Positions 10,698 to 30,800 of a stretch of DNA of 64,000 nt are shown piece after piece (position 1 is the first letter of the stretch; every line of letters starts with the position of its first letter). The position numbers and the translations under genes were made by a program. Location of the stretch: NCBI RefSeq assembly GCF_932526225.1, contig NC_064040.1, positions 12,314,856-12,378,855 on the forward strand, read 5' to 3'. Source of the stretch: Nematostella vectensis. Lineage: Eukaryota > Cnidaria > Anthozoa > Actiniaria > Edwardsiidae. Below the pieces are notes generated by a model, which saw nothing but the letters and a program-made list of their open reading frames with translations, ran no database searches and was not told the origin of the DNA.

Positions 10698-10834
10698 TCG
10701 TCAAAATTTTTTTTTACACAATCTTGTCAGGATAATAAATCTCCGACTCAAAGTGCTCGTCGCCTATTATCTAAGACCTTTTTAAGCTCGGTTTCTAACT
10801 CGTTTCCTGACTCGGCCCTTTGTTTGTCTTCCGT

Positions 10835-11805
10835 TTTAGTATTCCCCGTTTTAGAGATTCCCAGTTTTAGTATTCCCTGTTTTAGAGATTCCTCGTTTTA
10901 GCATTCCCCATTTTAGAGATTCCTCGTTTTAGTATTTCCATTTTAAAGATTCCTCGTTTTAGTATTCCCCATTTTAGAGATTCCTCGTTTTCGTATTCCC
11001 CATTTCAGAGATTCCTCGTTTTAGTATTTCCATTTTAGAGATTCCCCGTTTTAGTATTCCCTGTTTTAGAGATTCCCCGTTTTAGTATTCCTCGTTTTAG
11101 AGATTCCCCGTTTTAGTATTCCCCATTTTAGAGATTCCCCGTTTTAGTATTCCCCTTTTTAGAGATTCCCCGTTTTAGTATTCCCCTTTTTAGAGATTCC
11201 CCGTTTTAGTATTCGCTGTTTTAGAGATTCCCCGTTTTAGTATTCCCTCTTTAGAGATTCCCCGTTTTAGTATTCCCCTTTTTAGAGATTCCCCGTTCTA
11301 GTATTCCCTGTTTTAGAGATTCCTCGTTTTAGCATTCCCCATTTTAGAGATTCCTCGTTTTAGTATTCCCCATTTTAGAGATTCCTCGTTTTAGTATTCC
11401 CCATTTTAGAGATTCCTCGTTTTCGTATTCCCCATTTCAGAGATTCCTCGTTTTAGTATTTCCATTTTAGAGATTCCCCGTTTTAGTATTCCCTGTTTTA
11501 GAGATTCCCCGTTTTAGTATTCCTCGTTTTAGAGATTCCCCGTTTTAGTATTCCCCATTTTAGAGATTCCCCGTTTTAGTATTCCCCTTTTTAGAGATTC
11601 CCCGTTTTAGTATTCCCTGTTTTAGAGATTCCCCGTTTTAGTATTCCCCGTTTTAAAGATTCCCCGTTTTAGTATTCCCCATTTTAGAGATTCCCCGTTT
11701 TAGTATTCCCCTTTTTAGAGATTCCCCGTTCTAGTATTCCCTGTTTTAGAGATTCCCCGTTTTAGTATTCCCCGTTTTATCGTTCCCCGATTCCCCGTTC
11801 CTCGT
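10835..11805. repeat. Minisatellite of about 30-bp units (two 15-bp halves)
   Basis: About 32 copies alternate GATTCCCCGTTTTAG and TATTCCCCATTTTAGA with C/T changes. Blocks of variants repeat in the same order (10850-11130 resembles 11310-11570), so the array also grew by larger unequal exchanges. No coding potential. Confidence 0.9.
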
Positions 11806-13070
11806 TTTAGAGATCAGCTCAGATCAGATCATTTAGAGATCAGTTTTAGCCATCAAACTACAAAACAAATGTGTGAAAATTCCTCACTCTAGCTTAATTT
11901 TGACTCAACTACAAACTCCTAGACATTCAAATTCGGCCAATGTTATCGCCCTTACCTTAAGATTCGATGCAGAATTGATACGAGCTAATACAGGGCTTCT
12001 TTGGTGCTCAAAACTCGAGGGGACATTCGCGGTAGCGGGGATCAGCGCGTTTCTGCGATCTCTGATTTTCTCGATAAAACTCACGTGAATTTGGTGACAA
12101 ACAAGCAGAAACCACTCAACTCCCGCTACAGCCACAGGGAACTCGGCTTTACCAACACAAAAGATATAGATGAGCGATGTATCTATTAAGGCAGTCGCAG
12201 AGTTTCTTCTGATGGTCCGGAGACAGGATATCGTTCCCTTTCGGATGTAGAACGCATCTACACAGTCAGCCGCTGGAGAACGGTAATATGTTTCGAATTC
12301 GCAAAGTATCATGAGAGATCGTTGGGGAGATCGTTGTGCATCATGGGATATTACTCGTACCTCCTCTGGGTCACAGTAAGGGATGCGAAAGCGTCACACT
12401 CTCTGACGCACATCTCTCTGTAGTCAATAGCAGTCTGGAGAAGGTTAAAGTTTAACTATTTACACGAATCGTAGTCTCCTTTGCAGCCGCCCCGAGGTCG
12501 GAGTCACGCAAAAACGCTCGCTAGCGGGGTCTAGAGAGACCAGATGATTATTTCGTCGCGAAAAGAAGACTATACTTTTTGCAAAACAATTATGGTGTGC
12601 ATTTGTAGTTATTTTGCGCACAAATAAAGACGAAAAAAGTATTTATTCGAGCAAGGAGAATTTCCTGACTACTTGTTTTAGTACCCTGGGGCAGGTTCAT
12701 AGAAAGCAGGTTAGCGCTAACCCAGGGATAAATACGGCTGTCTTGAGATTTGATTGGGTAAAAATGACATTCATCCCGCCCTGGCTAAGCTTGACTTAGA
12801 CGCCGCGCGATGCATTCTGGGGAGGTTGAAGAAGCGCACAGTGCATGACGGTCCGGATGCAGTTTTGGGGTCCGGTCGGAAGGCGCTTCAGGGTTCTTCT
12901 GGATTTCCGCCCAACAGCAAATAACGACTGGGTACGAGTCTGGCCCTGGGCTCTTTTTGGGGGCGCTGCGGAAGGGCTACTGCGCTAGTTCGAAAGGTGG
13001 CGCTTTTTTTAGCTGGGTAACTCTTAACGTCTTCAATTTGTTTGAGCTTATATAGAAAATATTTCAGGTC
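11806..13070. other. Spacer with repeat-like segments, no gene assigned
   Basis: A 135-codon minus-strand ORF (12312-11905, starting ATG) is present, but it has no recognised domain, splice support or obvious codon bias. Near 12690-12800 is a repeat-like segment with an internal palindrome (GGTTAGCGCTAACC) followed by a GATTGGGTAAAAATG phrase, typical of dispersed MITE families. The rest is unassigned. Confidence 0.35.
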
Positions 13071-13488
13071 TACCGTAAATGATCTAATAAACGCCCCCTA
13101 TCTAAAGAACGTCCCCCCTCCCTAAGCTTACAACAAGTTAAGATATTGAACGCCCATCTCAAATAAACGCCCTCCCCCCCACCCTACCCCCCCCCCCCCA
13201 GCTAAAAAACAAACGACATAAGAATTCCGGTAATAAAAATCAAATAAAATTGCCTTTTTGCTAATCCGAGCTTGGCTTTTACTGGTTGAGCCCCTGTTGA
13301 GACTTGCTCAATGTCAAGAAATGCTTGCTAAGCGATCCTCCTGACTGAGATTAGAACCCCACTGCACTTGGCTTTGTTATATTGTTATAGTTTGTAATGA
13401 ACACCCCTCTTTAATAAACGCCTTCTATCTATTGAACACCCCTATCTGAATTTAAAAAACGCCCTAGGCGTTTATATCATTTACGGTA
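13071..13488. mobile_element. MITE with inverted TACCGTAAATGAT ends
   Basis: The left end TACCGTAAATGATCTAATAA is matched in inverted form at the right end (ATATCATTTACGGTA, ending 13488). About 418 bp, non-coding, rich in degenerate AAACGCCCCC phrases. The ends begin and finish with TA, consistent with a TA target duplication, but the class is not certain. Confidence 0.7.
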
Positions 13489-13694
13489 AAGTATTTTGAT
13501 TTTTGTGGGAAAATGAAATTTTTATTGCAAGTTTTTGCTTGTTCTCGCATGTACACGCCGAGGACTTTCTTTTATTATTTTCCTCATATCTTTCTCAGCA
13601 ATATTGTTTTATACAACATCTCGTCATCCCTAAGGTATTATTTTCTTCATATCTCTGTCAGTATATATCATTTCTCGCATCCTCGGGAACCTCG

Positions 13695-13912
13695 GATGAT
13701 CCGCACAATACGTCATATTTTGCGCTTATGCATCATCGGAAACCCAGGGCGTCGCGGAGATTGGGCACACAGGGAGCGCGCGAGAAAAAAATAGGAGTGA
13801 AAGACGTCTTTCACTTCTCTTTCTCGTGCGCTCCCTGTGTGCCCAATCTCCGCGACGCCCTGGGTTTCCGATGATGCATAAGCGCAAAATATGACGTATT
13901 GTGCGGATCATC
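13695..13912. repeat. Near-perfect 218-bp palindrome
   Basis: The left arm from GATGATCCGCAC is matched base for base by the right arm ending GTGCGGATCATC, with the centre near 13804 (AAAGACGTCTTT). Only a few differences occur, all near the centre. A fold-back element or recent inverted duplication is likely. Part of the arm (CCCAGGGCGTCGCGGAGAT) recurs near 34409. Confidence 0.9.
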
Positions 13913-14682
13913 AAGGACAACAAGTGTCATGTGGGGTTATTATCGCAGCTTTTAATATGAATTCTTACCTGTCGAATATTTTTTTTATTTCGACTACTTT
14001 ATTTGGATACAGAGAGCACAGAATCTTGCACTGCAGCGAAGTGGGCATCACTTCTGCCATCAGTTAAAAAAACACTAGTAAGTACTGTATTAGAGATTCA
14101 CACAGTAAACCAGACCGTACGATATTAGTTAAAATCCTATTAATTAAGCTTTTAATCTTTTACACACTAAAAGCTTATGCCCAGGCTATAATTCTCATAC
14201 AAAAACTGTCATATAATTAAGACACCCCAAACTGTTTTTCAAAATCTCTACAGCTTTATAAATGTTTGGTGTATAAAGCTATGGTATACCGAAGTGTGTG
14301 AAAGTAACCAAAGAAAATGTCTTCCAGAGAAAAAAAGGCATCATAAGAAATATCTATATATGTGAAACAGATAAATTCGATCATATTTAGGTAAGTGTCT
14401 TTAATCTCTTAAATCCATGTGCAAAAAAATATCAGCAACTGCGCTTGAAAGAGAGAACCGTCCAATCAAATTTATTGGGCATTCGTAGCAAATATACAGA
14501 ACTAGACGATCAACTAATTGCCTTATAACTTCCTATGTTGCGGTCGCCTTTACTTGTTCATTACTCGGCTATGCGAGAAAGCAAAACTTCCTTGCTCGCC
14601 AAAAAAACTCCTTACATTTACTGTACTGAGAATAAACGGGTCCTGTTTGTCACCAGGATGTCACACATCTTGTGATTCAGAT
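13913..14682. other. Spacer upstream of the secreted-protein gene
   Basis: AT-rich, no supported gene. It probably contains the promoter of the plus-strand gene at 14683, but no distinctive core element was identified. Confidence 0.4.
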
Positions 14683-15707
14683 ATGCGCGTTCTTGAGGAA
14701 GTCACGATGCGATTGATGAAGAGAGTTGTGCTGATTCTACTAATCGTAGTTGGCTCGCTCCAGGCCGGGCGAGTGATGGATGGACGCAAAGAATGTAAGT
14801 TTAAAGGCACAGTTCCCGACATCTCTGTGTTTCTTAATCCATTTTTGATGAAAATATTTGTATACACGCATACTAAAATAAGGCCAGTAGTCAGACCAGG
14901 AGTCCGGAATAACCATCCTAGCCACATCCCCAGACTCCTTTTCGCTAAGTGCTTAATTTCCCCTTGCCCAAGTATGTCAGCACTAATAGAGATAAAATTG
15001 GAAATAAAATATGCGACAGCGCTGCATCATGGGGCCTGCGGAAAAGAGCAGACAAAGGAAAGGCCTGGGGATGAGGCTTGCCCCTGAATCATCCCACTCG
15101 ACAGGAAGGTACAACTGAGAAAAAACTACAAGAGCTTTTTAAGAGAAAATGGTCTGCTAGATGATCAAAGAAAGCACCTGGCTACGGGCCTACTAAAATA
15201 CCTTATTGTCTGTTAAGTTTGGTACACCTCAAATTCTTTTTAGTATCGCAAAATTCCATTTTTTGTCAGGAGAAAAGAGACGGAGGGAAATTGGAAATTC
15301 CCCCTAAATTGGTCAAAGAACCGAATTATGAAAAAAAAAAAAAAAGAAAAGGAAACACGGACGATCTTTAGGATCACATTTCGGCTGTGGTGCTATTATC
15401 TTTATATCTCTTTGATGCTGGCCTCCATTGCCTAACGATTAAGGATTCTGATCTTACGCCTTCTTTCACAGATAACAAGGATTTCCCTATGGCCCACGAG
15501 TCTATTCAGTTCAATGGCGTATGGTATGACTGTCTCCCCCTGACGCACAATGTGAGCACTACGAGTTCGTCATTCTGCACCTGTCCTTTCTTGGCCTGTT
15601 CAGGGGGGGAAGACTGCACCTACTGCAGCCTTCACTGCTTCATTGTAAACACAGATTATGACTATCTTGACATGAAAGACACGGACTGTGGCTGCCACTG
15701 GCACTAA
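14683..15707 (+). CDS. Secreted cysteine-rich protein, two exons, 115 codons
   Basis: Exon 1 is 14683-14794 (donor AAT|GTAAGT) and exon 2 is 15472-15707 (acceptor TTTCACAG). The join is in phase (T|AT) and ends TAA. In-frame ATGs at 14683, 14707 and 14716 all precede a strong signal peptide: basic LMKR, a hydrophobic core VVLILLIVVG, then a small-residue cleavage region LQAG. The mature part of about 85 residues has nine Cys, most in a central cluster (FCTCPF, EDCTYC, SLHC) and a terminal CGCHWH. An odd Cys number suggests a free or intermolecular Cys. No known toxin, growth-factor or SCRiP scaffold was recognised; extracellular or venom/mucus roles are only possibilities. Exon 1 being mostly signal peptide is typical of secreted peptide genes. 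Confidence 0.62.
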
Positions 15708-17612
15708 AAAAAAGGCACAATATTCAACAATTGCTGTGTAAAAAAATAGTATACGAATTTTTTTTTTCCTTGAAGAAAGGCTGAACTGTAGAATAACTTG
15801 TTCTAGTTACCTAAAAAGCAGTCCCTCCAAGGTTTTTCTATATTTTTTTTACAAAACACGCGAGAATTTGTTGTTTTGCTGTAGTTTTGCCATTGCAAAC
15901 TGTCTCACGTTTTGCTTGGTCAAAGCCGGGCTTATGACGTCACAACCTTGGTACACCCGCTCAAAATTGTTTTAAAACGCAATTTCATTTTAAAATGTCC
16001 GTAAAAAAACGGGCAGTACTTGCGCAGGGCTCCTCCAACAACTACTAATACAACACAAGTGTCAATACATGTATCTCCAAAATACCCGGAAAAAATGGGC
16101 CCGTATTCGTCTGGACTAAGCGAAAGGAGTTCTCCACCGGAAGCGCCGCCGCTCTTTGTTCGAGCCATTACGCTGGTGAATGCTTCGAGCGACCAAACCT
16201 CAATCTCAGTGATGCTAAGGCCCCGAAATTCAAAGGGAGTTTAAAGGGGATCACTTTTTACACTGCATCGAAAGAGAGAAGAGAACAAAACTGTAAAAGC
16301 CTTCAAGGGACCGCATGTACTAAGTATACAATGCATATTTACAAATATTACGCTGTGACATAGACTATGCGAGACACAGCAAGTTTTGAAGGAAAAGGTG
16401 TAGGTAGCAGCCGACCAGTCGGAGTGCAGGCGCGTAGGGAGATGGTGAGGGTTTGTACAAATCTATATGCGGATGGCGACACAAAAGACTGCAGCACTAG
16501 AGGGGGGAGGTTAAGGGGGGAGGGGGAGGTGGAACGCACAAAACTCTGGCTATTCTCCCTATTCAAAAACAAGCTCAATTAATTTGAAATCGTTTACGGT
16601 ATTAATTTATTGGAAGACTTAAAATTCAATGTGCAATACCTTACCTATATAATTGATCAACAATACACGCTATAGCATATTATACAAAATATATACATAA
16701 ACTATATTATCTGGAAATACAATTTAATTCTACATAAAAACTAAAATCGATAGCAATCTTATTGTCGGTTCCAAAATATTTCGAAATACTTTAAAGGGTT
16801 TTCTTATACAAAATGATCAAAGCGTTCTTTTAACCTGCGCAAAAGGTATACGACATATCAACACGAAATAATGATAAAAGAATACGATCTAATAACCTTT
16901 TGTGGTTAGGAATAGCAGGGGTTGACCAGGGGAAATTTTTAAAATTTTAAAAGTTTTTTCCCCCCGGGAATTAAAAAATTAGTGTTCTTTAAAAGGGGGC
17001 TAAAAACATCCCAAAACATGACGGGTTTTTCTATTGTTTTGCCATATCGAGTACATAATGCCCTCTATGTTGCTGACACCAGCGCTACGACACAGTAAAA
17101 TTATACCATAGTTCCCAATCCGACTGAATCCCAGATGATTTTACAGCCGAATTCGTAGTTTCGTACCCTGGGTTCCGGAGGTTCTTGCTTCCCGACAATT
17201 TAAAAACGCGACGAACGAATGCCGACGAAAGTTAGTCTTTCGTCCTCCCAGATTTTAAAATTCCTGCCTCGTGTGGTAATAGTGGAAAGTAATCAATCTT
17301 TGAGGAAGGCGCTATTCCTCCATTTCAATACAAGACAAAAATTTTGAATTCCGGACGGACGCAAAACTACTCCTACTAATCATTCTTCCAGTAATATCTA
17401 CAAAGTAAGAACAATTAATTTCTTATTCCGACTGAACAAAATTCCTCTACTTGGGTTTCTTAAAAGACTGACACCAAGTAGACCCAAGATGCTTTGCGCT
17501 TGGTGAATGTTTCCATATTTCATGCAATATTGGCAGAGTAAGGTTGCCCAGCAACCATACGTACATGCGCAATCAACGTGCTTCATTAACCGCCCTCATC
17601 CCCCTCCCCCTG
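15708..17612. other. Spacer between the secreted-protein and MSK-like genes
   Basis: AT-rich with poly-T and poly-A runs and a few GC-rich islands (15930-16240). It includes the 3'UTR regions of the two convergent genes. Short ORFs on both strands show no domain or splice logic. Nothing else was seen. Confidence 0.45.
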
Positions 17613-26484
<8,872 letters not shown>

Positions 26485-27805
26485 TTGAATTTTTCAGCCC
26501 ATCAAATTGCGTTATTTGATGTTTTTTGCCGACATGGAAGCTTTCGGAAGCCACCAAACTCCTTGGCAGATTTCGGGATTTCTCGTGCTCTGATTGGCTG
26601 AAAGGTGATAATGGCCTCTAGTCACGTGACTCTCTTGCCAGAAATCTTTGTGCCCCCCCCTTGCGAACACAGTGGAAAAAATCCCCGCAAAAAATATGTT
26701 CAATAATATATACTATTTTTTTCTTAGTATTCCATCTATCCAGTAAGCGATTATTGGGTTTATGCTTTGTTTGCTTTCTCTACCAAAACACAAAATGGCC
26801 TTAAAACTCCAAATCAAATACGTACGTGATGAAAAATAACACGAAAAGAAAAGCCGGGTTTTTTATCTGTATCTCTATCTAACAAAAAACATGACCCAGA
26901 TTTTGTTATTCATAAATAACAAGGGGATTTGAATGGATTCGCCGGAAATTTAGAAAAAAAAGCTGTTATAGACCGATTGAGACGGTTTTCACACAAAACA
27001 ATTGTTTGCTAAGGCAGGAGGGCAGGAGGTGGTCACGTCCTCTTATCTCTCCTTATGCTTATGCCGATTTTTAAAGGTACTCTATGGTTATGATTAGGCG
27101 CATTTGATCGTATTCAAATGGTAGATTTAAATTATTATATCACGAGCATGGTACACGTGTCAAAGGCTAAAATCACTCTTTTTATTTTAATTTTATTTTT
27201 AATTCGCCGACCCAGTTTCTGTGGTATTCTTGGTGAAATAATACGCGAACCGGGGTTCGCCCTTATTTTAGACACTGACTTTCTACCATTCGCAACTTTA
27301 AATAGAAAGAGAAACTGGCCACACAGAAGCCCCCGGTAAGGAGGGTTTGGAATTTAGGGATTTGTACAGTACCAGAGGCCGGCGGAGAGCCCAACAAAAA
27401 CGGTCCGGAAAACTGGAATATTAACTATCGAATATCGACCAATACAGTAGCTGTGTACTGTTGTTTGTTATTTTGTTGTTGTTGTTTTTGTTTTTAGTGT
27501 TTATTAAGACAATTACGCGCCTTATTACCGTATATATTTTTGCGTTGCGCCTCTATATCATTGCGCTAAACTAAAAATCCTCAAATTTATTGCGCTCTGG
27601 CGCAATCCACACCAGCTACCGAATAATCAAGTAAATATTCTAAAAGCTGGTACTGTCTTGAATTCTCTATGCAATCCTCGCGATGAATGTTATTTTTATT
27701 GTTGTTAACCGATTATGATGACACGGTCGACCCGTCAAAACACACCGGGCGTCCCGCCAAAAGTCACGTGCCCCCGGGACCATTGTATCCTATCCTGTAT
27801 CCAAC
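26485..27805. promoter_or_regulatory. Shared upstream region of the divergent MSK-like and ACSS1-like genes
   Basis: 1.3 kb between the two start codons, transcribed outward on both sides. No TATA box is placed convincingly. An E-box-like CACGTG lies near 27766, and GACCATTGTATCC and ACATGGCGGC (YY1-like, overlapping the ACSS1 start) lie next to the plus-strand start. Short ORFs inside are unconvincing. The promoter role is inferred from position. Confidence 0.45.
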
Positions 27806-30800
27806 ATGGCGGCTGTATGTTGTGGTAGATTGCGGAGCGTGACATTACTTCCAAGACGAATTCCTCAGCTAACACGGCCAATCTCCTCGTACTTTAAGAA
27901 GGACTACTACCCGCCGAGGCCTGCTTACGTAGCTCGACAGAATGATGTCTTATACGACCATAGCATCACGGATCCGGATAAGTTTTGGGGTGAGCTTGGG
28001 GCTTCCCGTTTGCACTGGATTCGCCCCTTTAATAGCGTTATGGATTGCGATATGAACGAGGGGCAACATCGCTGGTTTGTTGGAGGGGAGATCAACGTTT
28101 CAGGTATTGACTTGAGTTATTATTTAATATACAAATATTACAAAGCTCACATGGAGTACTTTGGAACACGTGCATTTTCTGATGATCAAGTGTTCTATTT
28201 ATTCGAACTCGAGTGTTTACGAGATACTGTCCGGTTGAGCGGATTTCCATAATTGCCGCTGGAAAGGAAGGGAAACGGAAGTGCACTTGAGCAGAAAACA
28301 CTCAAAGGTTCCGCAACGAGATTACGTCTCGTCCATTATTGTCCCATTTAATCGTGAACTTAGGCACGGTATATACTGAACAAATTAGGCAAAATTGATT
28401 ATAGCGGTCGTCTGTTCTTTGGCAACAGACGTAAGGGGGCGAGGGGGCCTGTGCGCCCGTGCGACCACCAAGCTATTAGCCTGGAACTTATTTTTTAGGC
28501 AGAAAAGGGGACAATACAGAGGTATCCCACTTGCCCCCTATAACAAGGAATATTTTTTTTAGTGACCACTATTTGTTTTGTTTTTGTGACTCTTTTTATC
28601 ACAATAGAAAGAGATGCAAAAAGTTGAAAAAAGTGGCTGGCTTTGTGAAAGTCTGTCTTTATTGAAGAAAAGAGGTCACACTCATGTAGATACTGCTGTA
28701 ATCATTTCATCTCATGCAGAGAATTGTGTTGATCACCACATGAGGTCTCACCCTAATCGCACTGCACTGATCTGGGAAAAGGATGAGCCAGGGGATGTGG
28801 AGCATGTCTCCTATATGTAAGTGTGACTATTATATGCAAGTACAGAGCTCTAGCAGGCCTCAAAATATTAGGGGGGGGGCATGATATAGAAACATGGAAT
28901 ATTTAGTTATACAGCCACGCCTTTTCTTATCATTTCCTTAATTTTTTTTACAATATTGGGGGAGCATGTCCCTTCAATATCTTAGTAAGCACAGTCAACA
29001 GGATCACATATCTATCAACATAGTCTGAAAAAAAAGTGGTGGAGGGACCAGTCATTCAACCAGGTTTTTGAGCAGTTCATTTACCTATTAGGTGGACCAT
29101 TTTCTTTTGTGTATTTTGTCCTAGCCCCCACCCCCTCCTAGTTCCCCCTGGCTGCAGGCCTTTGTACATGCCTCAATATTGCACGGCCGTTACCAGCATA
29201 AGGCAAGTGAGGCACATGCCTCGGTAAAATTTTGATGTTTAGTGTTTCACAATTGAAAAATACAAGATAAAACACCTGCTTTTGTTATATTTACCATCCA
29301 GTGGCTAGCTTTGCCTCTGTAAAATTTAGATTCTGGCTACAGGCCTGTATTGGCATGGGATTTTTTACCTCATAGGCCATGCTCCACCTGATCTCAATGC
29401 AAGTTTAGATCTCTTAGAAACTGTAGGCAATTTGTTTTCTAGCCAGCTGTATGGCATGGTTAACCGAATGGCTAACATGTTGAAGTGCCATGGAGTGAAA
29501 AAGGGTGACATTGTGTGTCTGTACATGCCAGTATCGCCGCTTGCTGTTGCCGCCATGCTTGCATGTGCACGGATTGGTGCACCTCACAGGTACAGTACAA
29601 GCAAAGAAACACTTATAAGGACATAAATGAATCTCAAGGCCATCCATTTAAAGTCAAAATATATACTTTAGTAAACAGAAGCTGCATTTCCACTTATTCA
29701 TAAACAATATTCAAGTTGCACTTGTAGTTTTTTTTGAATACTTATCTAAAACAATAACACAACAAAATATTTAGAGGGATTGGGTTTCGCCCCCTTCCCT
29801 GCCTTCCAGCCTATAGGCCTGCACTCCAGTTTTTCACGAAAAGGTAATTACTGTAGCATAGAAATATTTTAAGAGAGTATCATGCATGATGAGGTGTTGC
29901 TCTCTTTAGTTGTCTCCAAAATTGCGTGGTACATGACAGATAGTAGTCACAATGACTATTTTTTCTTTTAGTGTTGTGTTTGCAGGATTTAGTGCTGATG
30001 CCTTAGCCAGCAGGATTAATGACGGTGGGTGTGGCATGATCTACAGATTTGAACTTTTTTCATTGTATTATCCCTCAAGGACAAGAGGGTCCTATCGTGA
30101 ATATGATGCCCTTTTAGGAGAAGTATAATTCATAGATCCGACATCAATCACACGCTCACGAATAGCGAATCAGGAAAGAGATGAAGCAATAACAGCCATT
30201 TGATCCCACAAGTGTCCCACAAAAAAAGTCGGCAATCAATGGCAAAAAAGATTGGTTTGAGATATTTTTCTGCAAATCTGGACAAGCAAATAAGCATTTT
30301 CTGGTCAGCGTAAAAAGTGCAGGCCCTGTTTTCTTTGACCGGCCACTTTTAGTATAGAGTTGGGACTCAAATTACAAGACTTACAAGAGAAGTGTAAGTC
30401 CTACCATTAAACTTATGTTTAATATGCCTAGGTTTCTTCAATTACATATACTGTAAGAATGAGACTGTCGTTTGTATTTTTTTGGAAATCTTGACGTTTA
30501 GCTGATAAAATTTGTAGTTAGAAGTCAGACGTAAACAGCGAATTCGGCTTTCTCTTCTTCTTTTCCCCACATTTAAATCACTGCAAGTTGACAAAAATAG
30601 CTTTAAAAAAACACAATCACACAGTACCTACCGAAGAGAGCACCGCTCCGATTTGTGCTGTTTCCATTCAACAACCAAACTCATAGTTATTTAAGTGTTT
30701 CTATGCTTCTCTACAAGATTTTCACCAAGCTTGGACAACAAGACAAGTTTCCATCATGTTAGGTGACTGTGTTTTATTTACCAAGCCACAGGAAAACCCC

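Noticed and set aside
10835-11805. CRISPR-like array
   Set aside because: Units abut with no unique spacers, and the genome is eukaryotic.
11905-12312. 135-codon minus-strand ORF
   Set aside because: Starts with ATG but shows no recognisable domain or splice sites; left as unassigned spacer.
13503-13923. ORFs on both strands across the palindrome (123, 93 and 65 codons)
   Set aside because: The inverted arms produce mirror translations; no domain or splice support.
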